Positions 32,550-42,445 of a stretch of 64,000 nucleotides of DNA are shown piece by piece; positions within the stretch are counted from its first letter, which is position 1, and each line of letters opens with the position of its first letter. The DNA comes from Candidatus Borrarchaeum weybense. Lineage in GTDB: Archaea; Asgardarchaeota; Sifarchaeia; Borrarchaeales; Borrarchaeaceae. The stretch is from the NCBI GenBank assembly GCA_019057385.1, contig JAHQJS010000007.1, positions 186,001 to 250,000 of the forward strand. Direction: 5' to 3'. The notes beneath the pieces are model-generated. The model saw only the letters and a list, made by a program, of their open reading frames with translations, was not told the origin of the DNA and made no database searches. The position numbers and the translations under genes were made by a program.

Positions 32550-35480
32550 TTACAAATCTAAAGTAATGTCATCAAACAATTTTCGTTTCCCAATAACAGT
32601 TAAAATTAAGCCAATGCAACTCACTGCGCTGATTCGAACGCCTAAAGAAACCGTAGCTAGATTAAGACCTTTTACGACTGTGAGATTATACTCTAGTTGT
32701 GAGGTTTGGTAACCCGATTTTTCGACAGTGACAGTCAATAGGTATTCACCTGGAGTTAACTCTGAAGTATCTAGCACTGCTTTATAGATGCCTGGTTCGA
32801 CTTCTTGACATTCGAGTGTATAATTGGTGTTCAATGTGATAGTAACATGGGCTTGCTCGATCGGGGCACCTTGGTCATCGTTAATTGTCACAATAATTTC
32901 TTTTTTAGTATTTGAGTTGAGTTGGATGTTATTTTCCAAGTTAACTGTCACTAGTAATGATGCTGTTTCAGTTGATGAGCCATTTCCCCCTCCGTTGTCG
33001 TCATTTCCGCTACTTCCATTGCTGCCGCCATCTCCATCTCTCGGGTTGTCAGTGTCTTTGGTTTCAAGTGAGATATTAGTCCCTATATATGCATCGGCGA
33101 TGGTTATCCCATAGCACAGCCCCGAACTGCCACCCTGAGGGGAGTTGGCATCTTCAGTAAAACTGGCGTGATACCAGTAGGTTTCCTGTGCGCCGATTAA
33201 GGCGTTGGACATCCCCAGAGTATCGCTTGAGGTGGCCACCATCTGTCTGGAGGCCGCATTCACCAAGTCCGCCCGGTTTTGTAACTCAACATCACTAAGG
33301 TAGTTGGCCAGTTTCTGCAGCGCATAACTGCTACCGTAGGCCGGTCGTAGGGCGTTGAGTTCCACTGAGGTGGCGAATGCTCCTTTGGTCTTGAAATTGT
33401 GGTCTCCCAGCCGTGAACTACCGGTGAAGGGAACGTTCCAGGCGTATTGCCAGGTTATCAGCCACTCGGCGGTCAGGTTTGCTTTGGTCAGGTAGAGGGT
33501 ATTATCGGTCAGTTCGTAAAAGCGAAGTAGGCCCTTGAGCATATATTCAGCAGTTTTAGAATCGATGATATGCTTTTTGTAGCCGTAACTAAAGTCGTAG
33601 CGCCCGGTATCCACCCCAAAGAAGCGGGCCTTATCTACAAATTCGGTGATGTAATGATTCATGGCCAGCATCGCAGCGTCCGAATAGGTGGTATTGCCGG
33701 TTAGCGTAGCTAATTCCATCAGGCTCAAGGCAACAGTTACGCCGCCGGCTCCTGCGATATCGTTGCAACTGGAACTGATGCCGTTGGTCCAGGTGTTGCC
33801 AAACGTCCCGTTAGCAAACTGCTTGACCACAAATATGTTGATAGCTGCTTCCACATATGCTAGCCAGTCGGGGTGGCTATCACCATACTGTTCTGCCACT
33901 AGATAGCATTGCAGCAGGTTGTATAGTACCTCTCCGCTTTTGGAGGTATGTACGTCGCCGCCGTGATCTCGTGCGTTAGCATACGAGGTATTGGTCTCCA
34001 GGTAGTAATCGGGTAATAGCCAGCCGTACTCACTCAGCGTAACGGCCGAGGGGTTACGGCTCAGGTCAATGAATTCATCGATTATCTGGTTGGCAGTAAC
34101 AATCATGGAAGTGTTCCCTGTCTGATAGCCATAATAAAGCAACGCATATGCCAGGGCGTGTTGTTGCCCCAGTTGACCGCCTATGGAGCCGCTGCTTCCG
34201 CCTATGAATTCCACGGGGGTTCCATCGTTGAAAAAGCCCGCTAAGAACAAGTATTCGTTATCAGTATCATTTTTATGATAAAAGGTGCGGTAGGCGAGTT
34301 CGGCTTTGAGTTGTAGGACATCTTGCATGCTTAACGTGGGATTGGTCGCCGAATAATTACCGTTAATCCAAGCCCACCCCAGTTGTACCGGTTCGATGAA
34401 CCCGTAATTCGGGGTAGTTGTCATACCCAGATAGAGCCGGTAGGTTTTGTTGAGAGTGGTAGTGGCATCGACGGTCAGGGAGTTCTTGTTGAAGGCCCAC
34501 TCATACTGGTCACGGCAACCTGGATTATCCTGATTTATTTGCTGGTTTATATGTTTAGTATAGGTATATCCTTCTCGTTGTGAGCCACCACTGGTCCAAC
34601 CACCTAAATAGTTGATGAGGTCGAAATGATCATCATGCCCTTGATATCCCAGTGAGGAGTTACCAGTATGCTCCTGTCCATCATACACATAAGTAGGAGC
34701 GGTCAGTAAGCCACACACAAAATCATCGTATTCCCAGATAACTGCCGGTACGCTAAGGCGTTCTTGCTCCACGATGAGATACTGGGACTGGTTGCTTAAA
34801 TCAGACATGGGGAAATCAGGTGTTACCTGCCGCTCTGCGGTATTCAAGTCGTATAAATTGCCGTTATAAAAGCAGCCGGGCATCATCAAGGTGTCAGCTT
34901 TACGTGGGGTAATTGCTCCGGGGTAAGTGATTGATAAATTGAATGGTAGTAGCACTGCTTCTTCCACCGAATTGTTCAAATGTTCCCAGTGCCGTTCGAT
35001 CTCCACATAATCCCACCCGTCCCGGAGGGTGTAATAATCGGTGACCTGCCACAAATGGCCGTTAGCGTCTGTGATGGTGACACATTCCTGATAAAATTCT
35101 TCCCAACTGACATCCACCTGTTTAGGATAGATTTCTCTGATGGTGTACTTCGTAACGGGCGATTGCGAGGTATCTGGGGCTATCGAAACTTGGAAATGAC
35201 CCATGGTGGCAATTTCAGTCCAGTCATTCCCATCCCACACGAAGAAGTAGGGTAAATAGGTGATTTGTTGTCCCGGGGGATTCTCCAGCCGTTCCTCAGT
35301 CATGAAACTGATGCGGATCCGCCCATTATCGATGGTAGGATCCATAAATCCATCACCGTTATAATCGGTTGTCCCATCAAAGGAGATGTCGGCCTTGGCC
35401 TGCGGACTATAAAAGGGTAAACCGAGTAATAACATCCCTATGAGGAACAAAACACTATATTTTGCAGAATGAGGCACCAT
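32550..35480 (-). CDS. Large tail-anchored surface protein, possible (alpha/alpha)-barrel carbohydrate-active ectodomain
   Basis: The protein has 976 residues. A signal peptide (LFLIGMLLLGLPFYSPQAKA) is followed by a beta-rich domain (about 30-360) and a helical-repeat region (about 380-800) with tryptophan, tyrosine and glycine-rich loops like alpha/alpha-toroid glycan enzymes. A Gly/Ser/Asn/Asp linker (about 806-830), an Ig-like domain (831-945) and a C-terminal membrane helix (947-966) complete it. The linker-Ig-membrane end resembles the receptor-like protein at the window start. The segment before the linker is rich in G+C (31 of 60 at 33241-33300), while the tail is AT-rich (15 of 60 at 32881-32940). 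The enzyme activity is unproven. Confidence 0.75.
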   Translation of the reverse strand: MVPHSAKYSVLFLIGMLLLGLPFYSPQAKADISFDGTTDYNGDGFMDPTIDNGRIRISFMTEERLENPPGQQITYLPYFFVWDGNDWTEIATMGHFQVSIAPDTSQSPVTKYTIREIYPKQVDVSWEEFYQECVTITDANGHLWQVTDYYTLRDGWDYVEIERHWEHLNNSVEEAVLLPFNLSITYPGAITPRKADTLMMPGCFYNGNLYDLNTAERQVTPDFPMSDLSNQSQYLIVEQERLSVPAVIWEYDDFVCGLLTAPTYVYDGQEHTGNSSLGYQGHDDHFDLINYLGGWTSGGSQREGYTYTKHINQQINQDNPGCRDQYEWAFNKNSLTVDATTTLNKTYRLYLGMTTTPNYGFIEPVQLGWAWINGNYSATNPTLSMQDVLQLKAELAYRTFYHKNDTDNEYLFLAGFFNDGTPVEFIGGSSGSIGGQLGQQHALAYALLYYGYQTGNTSMIVTANQIIDEFIDLSRNPSAVTLSEYGWLLPDYYLETNTSYANARDHGGDVHTSKSGEVLYNLLQCYLVAEQYGDSHPDWLAYVEAAINIFVVKQFANGTFGNTWTNGISSSCNDIAGAGGVTVALSLMELATLTGNTTYSDAAMLAMNHYITEFVDKARFFGVDTGRYDFSYGYKKHIIDSKTAEYMLKGLLRFYELTDNTLYLTKANLTAEWLITWQYAWNVPFTGSSRLGDHNFKTKGAFATSVELNALRPAYGSSYALQKLANYLSDVELQNRADLVNAASRQMVATSSDTLGMSNALIGAQETYWYHASFTEDANSPQGGSSGLCYGITIADAYIGTNISLETKDTDNPRDGDGGSNGSSGNDDNGGGNGSSTETASLLVTVNLENNIQLNSNTKKEIIVTINDDQGAPIEQAHVTITLNTNYTLECQEVEPGIYKAVLDTSELTPGEYLLTVTVEKSGYQTSQLEYNLTVVKGLNLATVSLGVRISAVSCIGLILTVIGKRKLFDDITLDL

Positions 35481-36235
35481 AATCCCCGTAAATCTTTGAA
35501 TTATGCATTACAGTTAGCATTCTCTGTCTTCCAGCGACCTATATAAGTCCCCCTAAAACTCTAACTAGTCTAACTTGCCGTATGAAAGTAAAGTGATGAG
35601 AGCCAAAATAGAAAATCTAGTATATAGAAATGAATAACTTTGAAGAAATTCATTATAGTTACGAGAAAATTAAGAATACTCATATTGCATAACCGACAAA
35701 ATGTATGCTGTTCTCAAAATCGGTGACATGTTTTTTCATACAAAATACTTTTCTAAAAGTCTTATAGTCTGCCTCTCGTGAACTTAAAGAAACTTAAATC
35801 AGAATTCTTGATAAAATTAACAATAATCGCATAAAAAGAATTGTTTCACTTACACAGCACTCCCACTGTTAGTTTAAATCTAAGCTATCGCAGTATAAGA
35901 TAAATAAAAATCACTTGTATCTTATCGAAAAGTAAAAGCGTCTGCTATTTGATAATTGTGTTGTCCTTATATAGAGCCATTAAAATAAAGAGATGTAACC
36001 ATACGTTAAATGTGATAGTAGAGTGGAATAGATCGTCGATATAGAGTTGACGGTGTTGCATACTTAAAATATGATATACTCTAACTGTCAGAACAAACAC
36101 GTGGATAAGGGGGCTGTAATAGCCTTAAGAACAGGAGTAATACTTAAAGAAAAACTCAAATAAGGATATGCCGACTCAGATCTTATAAAAATCTATTGTC
36201 AAGAATAAGAAACGTTATTTAGAAGGAAAGAAAGA
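35481..36235. other. Divergent intergenic region next to orc1/cdc6, possible origin
   Basis: About 750 AT-rich bases between the surface-protein gene and an Orc1/Cdc6-like gene. It holds the leftward promoter, an inverted repeat ATAAGATA/TATCTTAT (35895-35902 and 35918-35925), and several AT tracts. Archaeal origins often lie beside cdc6, but I could not find a convincing set of origin recognition boxes, so this is only a candidate. Confidence 0.3.
35539..35547 (-). promoter_or_regulatory. TATA box for the surface-protein/pilus operon
   Basis: CTTATATAG on the minus strand lies about 60 bases from the ATG of the 976-residue protein, giving a leader of about 30 bases. It is the clearest promoter in this gap and probably drives the downstream pilus genes as well. 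Confidence 0.5.
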
Positions 36236-37435
36236 ATGTTACTATCCGATATCTTCGAAGAGGAATTGAGAAGTCCAACAGTATTTAGGGACGAATCTAA
36301 ATTAAACGAATCATATATGCCATCTTCTTTACCTCATAGAACTTCTGAGCTCCGAGAGTTGATTCGCCTATTTTTAGGTTTGATGAAAAATCCTGGTGAA
36401 ATGAGTCAACGAGTTACTATTAGTGGAAGTATCGGTACTGGAAAAACGGCGCTTTCTAAATGTTTTGGAAAAATCTTGGAAGAGTATGAAACAACACATA
36501 ACAAGAATTTACATTATGTTCATATTAATTGTCGACGTAAAAAATCACGCTTCTTAATACTCAGGCAAGTTGTATTTCATTTCAATCCTACAGTGCCCCA
36601 TAGAGGTTATTCACCAGAAGAACTACTTTACATGCTTGATTGCTTATTGGAGTCACAAAATGCTCATTTAGTTCTAGTACTCGATGAACTTGATTTTATT
36701 TTAGGTAGAAATGACAGATCTCTTCTCTATGATCTAACACGATGGACTGATGAGCAATTAAATGGCGTTCAACGTGTATCCCTGATACTCATTGTAAGGG
36801 ACAGGGCTTATCTGAAGAAGTTAGATGCAAGTACACTGAGTTCACTTCAAAATAATCATATCTATCTAGCGCCTTATTCTGCTTCTCAACTTGTGGATAT
36901 TTTACAGGAGCGGGCAACTGAAGCATTGTTTGACTACGCAGTCAATTCTGAGGTTCTCAATCTCATTGCCGATATTGCCAGTGAACGAGGTGATGCTCGT
37001 TTTGCTCTGGAACTCTTATGGCGCGCCGGAAAATATGCTGACCGTGATAGAGTCCCCTCTATTCTTCCAGAGCATGCTCGACTGGCCAAAGCTGATGTTC
37101 ATCCGCGCGTTAGAAAAGATTTCTTTCATGAATTGTCACCACATCAGCAATTAGTATTATTGGCTATTATCCGCCAATTGAAAAAACACGAAGCCGCCTA
37201 TACGACCACAGGAGATGTTGAAATCAACTACAATGTTATCTGCGAAGAATATGATGAAACTCCACGAAAACATACCCAACTGTGGGAATACATTAAAGAA
37301 CTTGAACAATTGGGCATTATCACAACTAAGATCTCCAGCAAAGGTATACGTGGTAAAACCACTTTAATTGGATTGCCAGATGCACCACTGTCCCTACTCG
37401 AAAAAGAACTTCAAAATAATCTAAAAGAGTATTAA
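36236..37435 (+). CDS. Orc1/Cdc6-like AAA+ ATPase
   Basis: The 399-residue protein has a Cdc6/ORC layout: Walker A GSIGTGKTA (about 64-72), Walker B LVLVLDELD (about 146-154), sensor I near SLILIVRD, sensor II near SERGDARFALELL, and a C-terminal winged helix (300-399) with FFHELSPHQQLVLLAII. These proteins mark replication origins and load the helicase. Some paralogues lie in mobile or accessory regions and do not act at origins. A winged-helix regulator follows after 21 bases. Confidence 0.9.
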   Translation: MLLSDIFEEELRSPTVFRDESKLNESYMPSSLPHRTSELRELIRLFLGLMKNPGEMSQRVTISGSIGTGKTALSKCFGKILEEYETTHNKNLHYVHINCRRKKSRFLILRQVVFHFNPTVPHRGYSPEELLYMLDCLLESQNAHLVLVLDELDFILGRNDRSLLYDLTRWTDEQLNGVQRVSLILIVRDRAYLKKLDASTLSSLQNNHIYLAPYSASQLVDILQERATEALFDYAVNSEVLNLIADIASERGDARFALELLWRAGKYADRDRVPSILPEHARLAKADVHPRVRKDFFHELSPHQQLVLLAIIRQLKKHEAAYTTTGDVEINYNVICEEYDETPRKHTQLWEYIKELEQLGIITTKISSKGIRGKTTLIGLPDAPLSLLEKELQNNLKEY

Positions 37436-37456
37436 AAATAAGGGAGTATATAAGAA

Positions 37457-37783
37457 ATGACGCTTGATTTGTCAAATATTCTTACTCAACAAGAACCATT
37501 TCCACCTATAGAAGAAGTGCTTTCTTCAAAAGGAAAAATTAAAATTCTAAAGATTTTAACCCTTTACGATGAATTAAACATCTCTGAGATCGTACGAAAA
37601 GCGCAACTTAACCATGCCACTGTTACTCAACATCTTGATTACTTTAAATCCATCGCAATTGTAGAAGAAAAAGCATTTGGACGAATAAAAATCTATCAGT
37701 TAACAGATGACATAAAAGTCAGAGTCATTCGTGAATTAATAGAATTCTGGGAACGATCAGAGTCCTCATCCGCATTAAAATGA
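37457..37783 (+). CDS. ArsR-like winged-helix DNA-binding protein
   Basis: The protein has 108 residues. One winged-helix domain fills most of the protein: SKGKIKILKILTLY, then LNISEIVRKAQLNHATVTQHLDYF as helix-turn-helix, and a wing ending in GRIKIYQLT. AGGGAG lies before the ATG. It is co-directional with orc1/cdc6, 21 bases downstream, and may regulate that gene. No metal-binding cysteines are present, so it is not a metal sensor of the classical ArsR kind. Confidence 0.82.
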   Translation: MTLDLSNILTQQEPFPPIEEVLSSKGKIKILKILTLYDELNISEIVRKAQLNHATVTQHLDYFKSIAIVEEKAFGRIKIYQLTDDIKVRVIRELIEFWERSESSSALK

Positions 37784-37998
37784 TAATGCTGTAATTGATG
37801 AACTAAAAGCGTTCCAGCATTAGAAATCAATTATTTTTTCCTTTGAGTGAACAGAAGTTTGTGTATGAAGTGCTATTGCCTTCAAAGAAAATTGTGGTGC
37901 TTAAATAGTAGACAATATACTTTTTAATGAATAATAATGAGTTCGTGGACTTTACAGCCGAAAATTGATAAAAATCTTATTTTGATGAGGCGGGAATT

Positions 37999-39312
37999 GT
38001 GAGAGTCATAATTAAAGAAGAGAATATCGATTTAGAGACTCATAGTTTTTTACGAGAATGTGGCATCACGGCTGTAGTTTTACTCAAATTTGATCTTGCA
38101 ATGGGACCATATATCGCTTTTAAAAGCGTGTATGAGCAAAATGTAAATAGTATAAGACCCCTAGAAGATCCTGAATATCTTGCACAATTTTATGTTGGCA
38201 TTTCAGGAACTGAAATGGATACTCTCGAAAAAAATGAAGAACGAATCGTCATTGCTCGCCAAAAATACGTTATAGACGCCACACATGTTACTGATGTTCT
38301 ACTTCTCTGCATAGACAATGAAATATCAACTTCTTCGGCTATTACCTTTGCTCAAGAACTAATAACTAATTCGAATGCTGAGCCTCATCACCTTGAAGAG
38401 TTACTTGTACAACTTAAAGAAACGGCACCGGATTTGGAATTCCAATTGAAAATTCACCCTCAGAGGATACCTTTAGAACTACAAAGCTTGAATAGAGTTC
38501 AAAAATTGAATAAATTAACAAAATTTAAAAAATTTGTAACCAAGCCTTTGGATTTATTTCAAAAAATAGAAACTAATGAAATTGAACTCATGTTCACTCA
38601 ATTACGTAAATCTATGTTCTTCATTCGAATACCTTTTGAGGATCTAGATATCACTCGCTTTTTTGAAACTTTTCTCACCCAAATTTCAATAGATAAGAAT
38701 ACTGTCTTTTCTATTGAAATGATCCAAATTAATGCGAGATTCTATTTAGTTATGACATTAGTTTTACCACCCAATCAAAGAAATTTTATAGAACGTTTAG
38801 CTGGCAGTTTGAATATGAGAGGCTTTTCCATCTCACTTGTAAAAGAAAAAGATTTGAAAAAACATTGGATTGCACCCTTAGGGATCACGAACGGTACATC
38901 AATTCGAATCTCGCGAAAACACAAAAACTATATTCAAGTGCTTAATTCACCACAGCGTTTGATCTCCTTGTATAAAAGCAAGACAATACTACCACTCACC
39001 TTAACAACACTTACACAAATTCAAGAATCATTGTGTACTACTATCCTCTGTAGAGGTTTAAAGAAGAATAAGGCTTGTGTTGAAATACTATTTGCAAAAG
39101 TACACTCGTCTAAAGCAGAGATCGATCAATTTGAGCTTCCTAAAGAACTTTCTAGGTATTTTTTTAAAGTAAAAGGTAGACGAGCATTAACAGACACGAT
39201 AAAGGCCCTATTATTAAGAGATTGTTCGAAAGGTATTAAACTCTCATTAAAAGAATTATATGAATTCTTTCTAGGAATAGATTTAGTAAATCTTGAAAAA
39301 CTTGTTAAATAA
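37999..39312 (+). CDS. Longin-like domain protein with long C-terminal extension
   Basis: The 437-residue protein starts at GTG. Residues 22-135 match the longin-like protein of the methyl-transfer operon (23874-24632): VVLLKFDLAMGPYIAF, LEDPEYLAQFYVGISGTEMD, EERIVIARQ, NEISTSSA. Residues 190-437 may hold two further units of similar fold around MFFIRIPFEDLDI and IEILFAKV. There is no membrane segment. No GTPase gene is adjacent, unlike the paralogue. The function is unknown; binding of a small GTPase is inferred from the domain. Confidence 0.68.
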   Translation: MRVIIKEENIDLETHSFLRECGITAVVLLKFDLAMGPYIAFKSVYEQNVNSIRPLEDPEYLAQFYVGISGTEMDTLEKNEERIVIARQKYVIDATHVTDVLLLCIDNEISTSSAITFAQELITNSNAEPHHLEELLVQLKETAPDLEFQLKIHPQRIPLELQSLNRVQKLNKLTKFKKFVTKPLDLFQKIETNEIELMFTQLRKSMFFIRIPFEDLDITRFFETFLTQISIDKNTVFSIEMIQINARFYLVMTLVLPPNQRNFIERLAGSLNMRGFSISLVKEKDLKKHWIAPLGITNGTSIRISRKHKNYIQVLNSPQRLISLYKSKTILPLTLTTLTQIQESLCTTILCRGLKKNKACVEILFAKVHSSKAEIDQFELPKELSRYFFKVKGRRALTDTIKALLLRDCSKGIKLSLKELYEFFLGIDLVNLEKLVK

Positions 39313-39344
39313 TACAAATTCCAAAAAATATTGCTACCAGGTTA

Positions 39345-39602
39345 TCAAGAAAGAATGATTCTTTCTACTTGTTTTTCTTTAGATATTTCGTTAAACAAAC
39401 TAGAGAAGTGTTCCTCGGCAGTTTTTAGTTCCTCAAATTCATAAAAATCATTAATTTTTGTTTCTTCAGAAATAAAAAGAAAGTATTTATCACCACAGCC
39501 TCGAATTAAACACAAGAATGTGTCTTCATCAAAGCAGAAGCTTTGAATTAATTCCCATCTGCACCCGCTAGAGACTTTTTTTACCAATGTTTCTACTACC
39601 AT
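39345..39602 (-). CDS. Small hypothetical protein coupled to the HerA/VirB4-like ATPase
   Basis: The protein has 85 residues. Its start overlaps the stop of the upstream ATPase gene by one base (TAATG), a strong sign of translational coupling. The sequence is mixed alpha/beta with three cysteines and no membrane segment. The family is not recognised. It may be a small partner of the ATPase. Confidence 0.6.
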   Translation of the reverse strand: MVVETLVKKVSSGCRWELIQSFCFDEDTFLCLIRGCGDKYFLFISEETKINDFYEFEELKTAEEHFSSLFNEISKEKQVERIILS

Positions 39603-42445
39603 TAAACATTCCCTCCTTCATTCATGGCAGTTTTATGTGTTGATCTATCACTTTTCATGTATGATTTTATGCTAAGATCGTCCCAATACTCCATAGATTC
39701 CTCTGCCGTGCACTCCGAAAAGATGGTTTTTTCCGCTTTTGCTAGAATTCCTTCATTTTCTTTTGTGCAAGAAGTCACTTTCGCGTACAAATTTGGATAA
39801 TTCAATAGGTTATGTGCGCGGATTACTTCCTCATCGACATTGCTACTCTTAAAGTCGTTTGTACGTATACGTGTTGGATGCTTCAATGTAGGTGAAAAAA
39901 TCAGACATTCCTGTGATCTTATACGCTTCAGATAGTTAACTTGTCTCTCGTCTAAGTTCATGTATTTTTGAAGTAATTCTGCATCTTTTGTCAATTGAAA
40001 TGAAATGATAGTGTAACTATTGGCTAGACTGTTCTCAGCGAAAAGAGGACGTGTCCCTACGAAGACGAAACCAACTCCATATGCTCGTAATAATATGCTA
40101 AGATCTTCAGTTGGTGTTGCATCAATGCTCGTCTGTTTTCTATATAACTCAGGAACAAGAAACTGACATTCCTCTACCACAATTAAGTTGCGTAACTGCT
40201 GCTGAAGCCCTCGCTTAATGGAATTAGCCCCATATAAGCGCACTAAAATATTCATTAAAAACCTAATATCATCCTTTGGAACGCGTTGAGACTGAAGGAA
40301 ACCTAAATCAATAATAACCTTCTTTTTAATGAGTTCATCAAAAGATATGTTCGATCTACTTACATCAAAGATTTCTTTTAGTACACCTCGAATAAACTTG
40401 TTTAGACGATTTTGCAATGCAGTAACTGTCTTCTCCAAATATGAAAACTTGTTCTTGTATTGTATCGCATAGTTATCAAGCGCTTTCAGAAAGCCTTTAA
40501 ATCCGTTGAGGCGTGCTGTTGTATCTGCAATATATTCATCAAGAACGTCTTTAAGCACGCGCTCCATTTGTACTGAAAGATCAATATCCTGTTGCAACAT
40601 AGTAGAATAAACTTCACGTATGAGGGAAAATACTCTGTCTGCATGTTCCTCAGGAGAAAATCCGCAAGGATCGAAAATATTTATCTGCAATGGTGCATAT
40701 TCTGAACCTGGAGCAAATATAAGGATATCATTAAGTATCTCACGTGGAAATAGAGGAAGCAATTGTGTGTATTCAGATTTATAATCAAAAATAATCCAGT
40801 CAATCAGTGGGAATTCACTTGAGAGCAATAGAACAATATTTTTTGTAAGACACGTTTTTCCACTTCCGATCAACCCAATAACTGTTGTATTGCGTCTTAA
40901 ATCTTCAATTTTAACTTTTAAAGGCTGTAAAATCTTATCTCTAGAAACAACATGCCCAATTTCTATTCCTTCAACTAGGTCAGTCACTTCAAGAGGTATC
41001 TCAAACTCTGGAATAAAATTGCTGTCTATTCCACGTACTGGTCTCTCTGGTAGATGTGTAAACGGCGATAAGTGAAATATATTCATCTTGGTTTCATTTT
41101 CTATCGATAATTTCATTCCAGCACGTTTATATGCGCGTCTAAGTTTTCTACCTTCTAAAATAGACGTTTTAATACCATAATGAACTCCTGAATAAATAGT
41201 ATTGAGTGAATTTTCAATGTTTAATGTCACACGCCTACATATTTCTTCATCTTTTGCAGAGACTAAGACATAAGTCGATACTTTAGTAAATCCAGGTTGC
41301 ATTTCATTTAGATATTCTAAGGATTCCTGCTTTTTCTGGCTTTTAAAAAAGTTCACGGGCTCATTAATTAAAGCAATGTCGTTTGTATCCGTTATTAGTT
41401 GTTCTAATTCTTTTTCACGAATATTAAAACTCTTGAAATTCGTCACGAAATTTATTTCTGCTTGTAAACTAAGACAATGCCTGATAAATTGGTCGTGTTG
41501 TGTTATTACCCTGTGTGGTTTTTTCTCAGGTTGACCTTCAACAGCAATAATAGAAACATGACGAATATCATGAGATGATATTATTTGGGAGATTCCCTGA
41601 ACATAAAGCACCGATCTGTCTTGTCCGTGTCTTAAGAATTTAGGTAGTACTGTAAAAGCTGATAATTCTTTTTCAGACACGATTTCACTTTCAACCTCAA
41701 ATGAAAGCGATTCAAGACTCCCTTTCATGCGATTAAGAGCGGATTGGGCTGCTTCTATTGCTTTGTTTTCCCTTCGACCTGTTCCAAAAACATATCGTCT
41801 TATCTTGACGGTTCCTCCTTCTTTTATAGAAATCTCATGTGCACCTTGTTTACACTTCTTTAGGTATGCTGAGATATCTTCATTTTCATATTTTTGAAAA
41901 TTTGTGCTTTTTGAAACATCTTGGAATATAGAGGGACGTTGTGCATAGTTCATAACTTCCCTTGACAGACTTTTGATTTCTAACGCTTGAATCACGAAAT
42001 ATCTGTCTGGAAACATGAAGAAAGCAAAAATACTAAATAGCCACATAAATTTACGAAAAAAATTCGGCAATGGAAGCTTTCGCTGGAAAATGATTCTATT
42101 TGAACCAAGTGAATGTAATTCGTACTCTGAAAAGATACGAACACTAAGAACACTGATAAGAGCAAAAATGACGAAAGTAATAACGAATGGATAATCGAGA
42201 ATTTTGGATCCTAAACTTAATGAAGTAAAAGGAAATTGAGCAAGTACATTCTTGAAAACGAAATAGTCTAGAAAATAGATAGCAAAACTTGAACAAAAAG
42301 TGAAAAAAAGCATATGAATAATGATCGCTTCCATTTTCTCCTTAAACAAACCCTCTGAAAACCTTGAGTGTTTTAATACAACATATATAGAGAAAAAGAA
42401 GCAGGAAATTACTATAATGAACAAATGTACGATATTAATGAACAT
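39602..42445 (-). CDS. Membrane-anchored HerA/VirB4-like DNA-pumping or secretion ATPase
   Basis: The protein has 947 residues. Four hydrophobic segments at the N-terminus (about 1-30, 42-60, 85-105 and 135-155) are followed by a large domain and a RecA-like motor with Walker A GLIGSGKTC (about 525-535), the HerA-type IIFDYKSEY, Walker B NLIVVEECQF (about 752-764) and a C-terminal VFVGTRP and RSQECLIF region. Motors of this class translocate DNA or protein (HerA, FtsK, VirB4, TraC). Membrane helices favour a secretion or conjugation role. It is the first gene of a two-gene operon. Confidence 0.8.
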   Translation of the reverse strand: MFINIVHLFIIVISCFFFSIYVVLKHSRFSEGLFKEKMEAIIIHMLFFTFCSSFAIYFLDYFVFKNVLAQFPFTSLSLGSKILDYPFVITFVIFALISVLSVRIFSEYELHSLGSNRIIFQRKLPLPNFFRKFMWLFSIFAFFMFPDRYFVIQALEIKSLSREVMNYAQRPSIFQDVSKSTNFQKYENEDISAYLKKCKQGAHEISIKEGGTVKIRRYVFGTGRRENKAIEAAQSALNRMKGSLESLSFEVESEIVSEKELSAFTVLPKFLRHGQDRSVLYVQGISQIISSHDIRHVSIIAVEGQPEKKPHRVITQHDQFIRHCLSLQAEINFVTNFKSFNIREKELEQLITDTNDIALINEPVNFFKSQKKQESLEYLNEMQPGFTKVSTYVLVSAKDEEICRRVTLNIENSLNTIYSGVHYGIKTSILEGRKLRRAYKRAGMKLSIENETKMNIFHLSPFTHLPERPVRGIDSNFIPEFEIPLEVTDLVEGIEIGHVVSRDKILQPLKVKIEDLRRNTTVIGLIGSGKTCLTKNIVLLLSSEFPLIDWIIFDYKSEYTQLLPLFPREILNDILIFAPGSEYAPLQINIFDPCGFSPEEHADRVFSLIREVYSTMLQQDIDLSVQMERVLKDVLDEYIADTTARLNGFKGFLKALDNYAIQYKNKFSYLEKTVTALQNRLNKFIRGVLKEIFDVSRSNISFDELIKKKVIIDLGFLQSQRVPKDDIRFLMNILVRLYGANSIKRGLQQQLRNLIVVEECQFLVPELYRKQTSIDATPTEDLSILLRAYGVGFVFVGTRPLFAENSLANSYTIISFQLTKDAELLQKYMNLDERQVNYLKRIRSQECLIFSPTLKHPTRIRTNDFKSSNVDEEVIRAHNLLNYPNLYAKVTSCTKENEGILAKAEKTIFSECTAEESMEYWDDLSIKSYMKSDRSTHKTAMNEGGNV

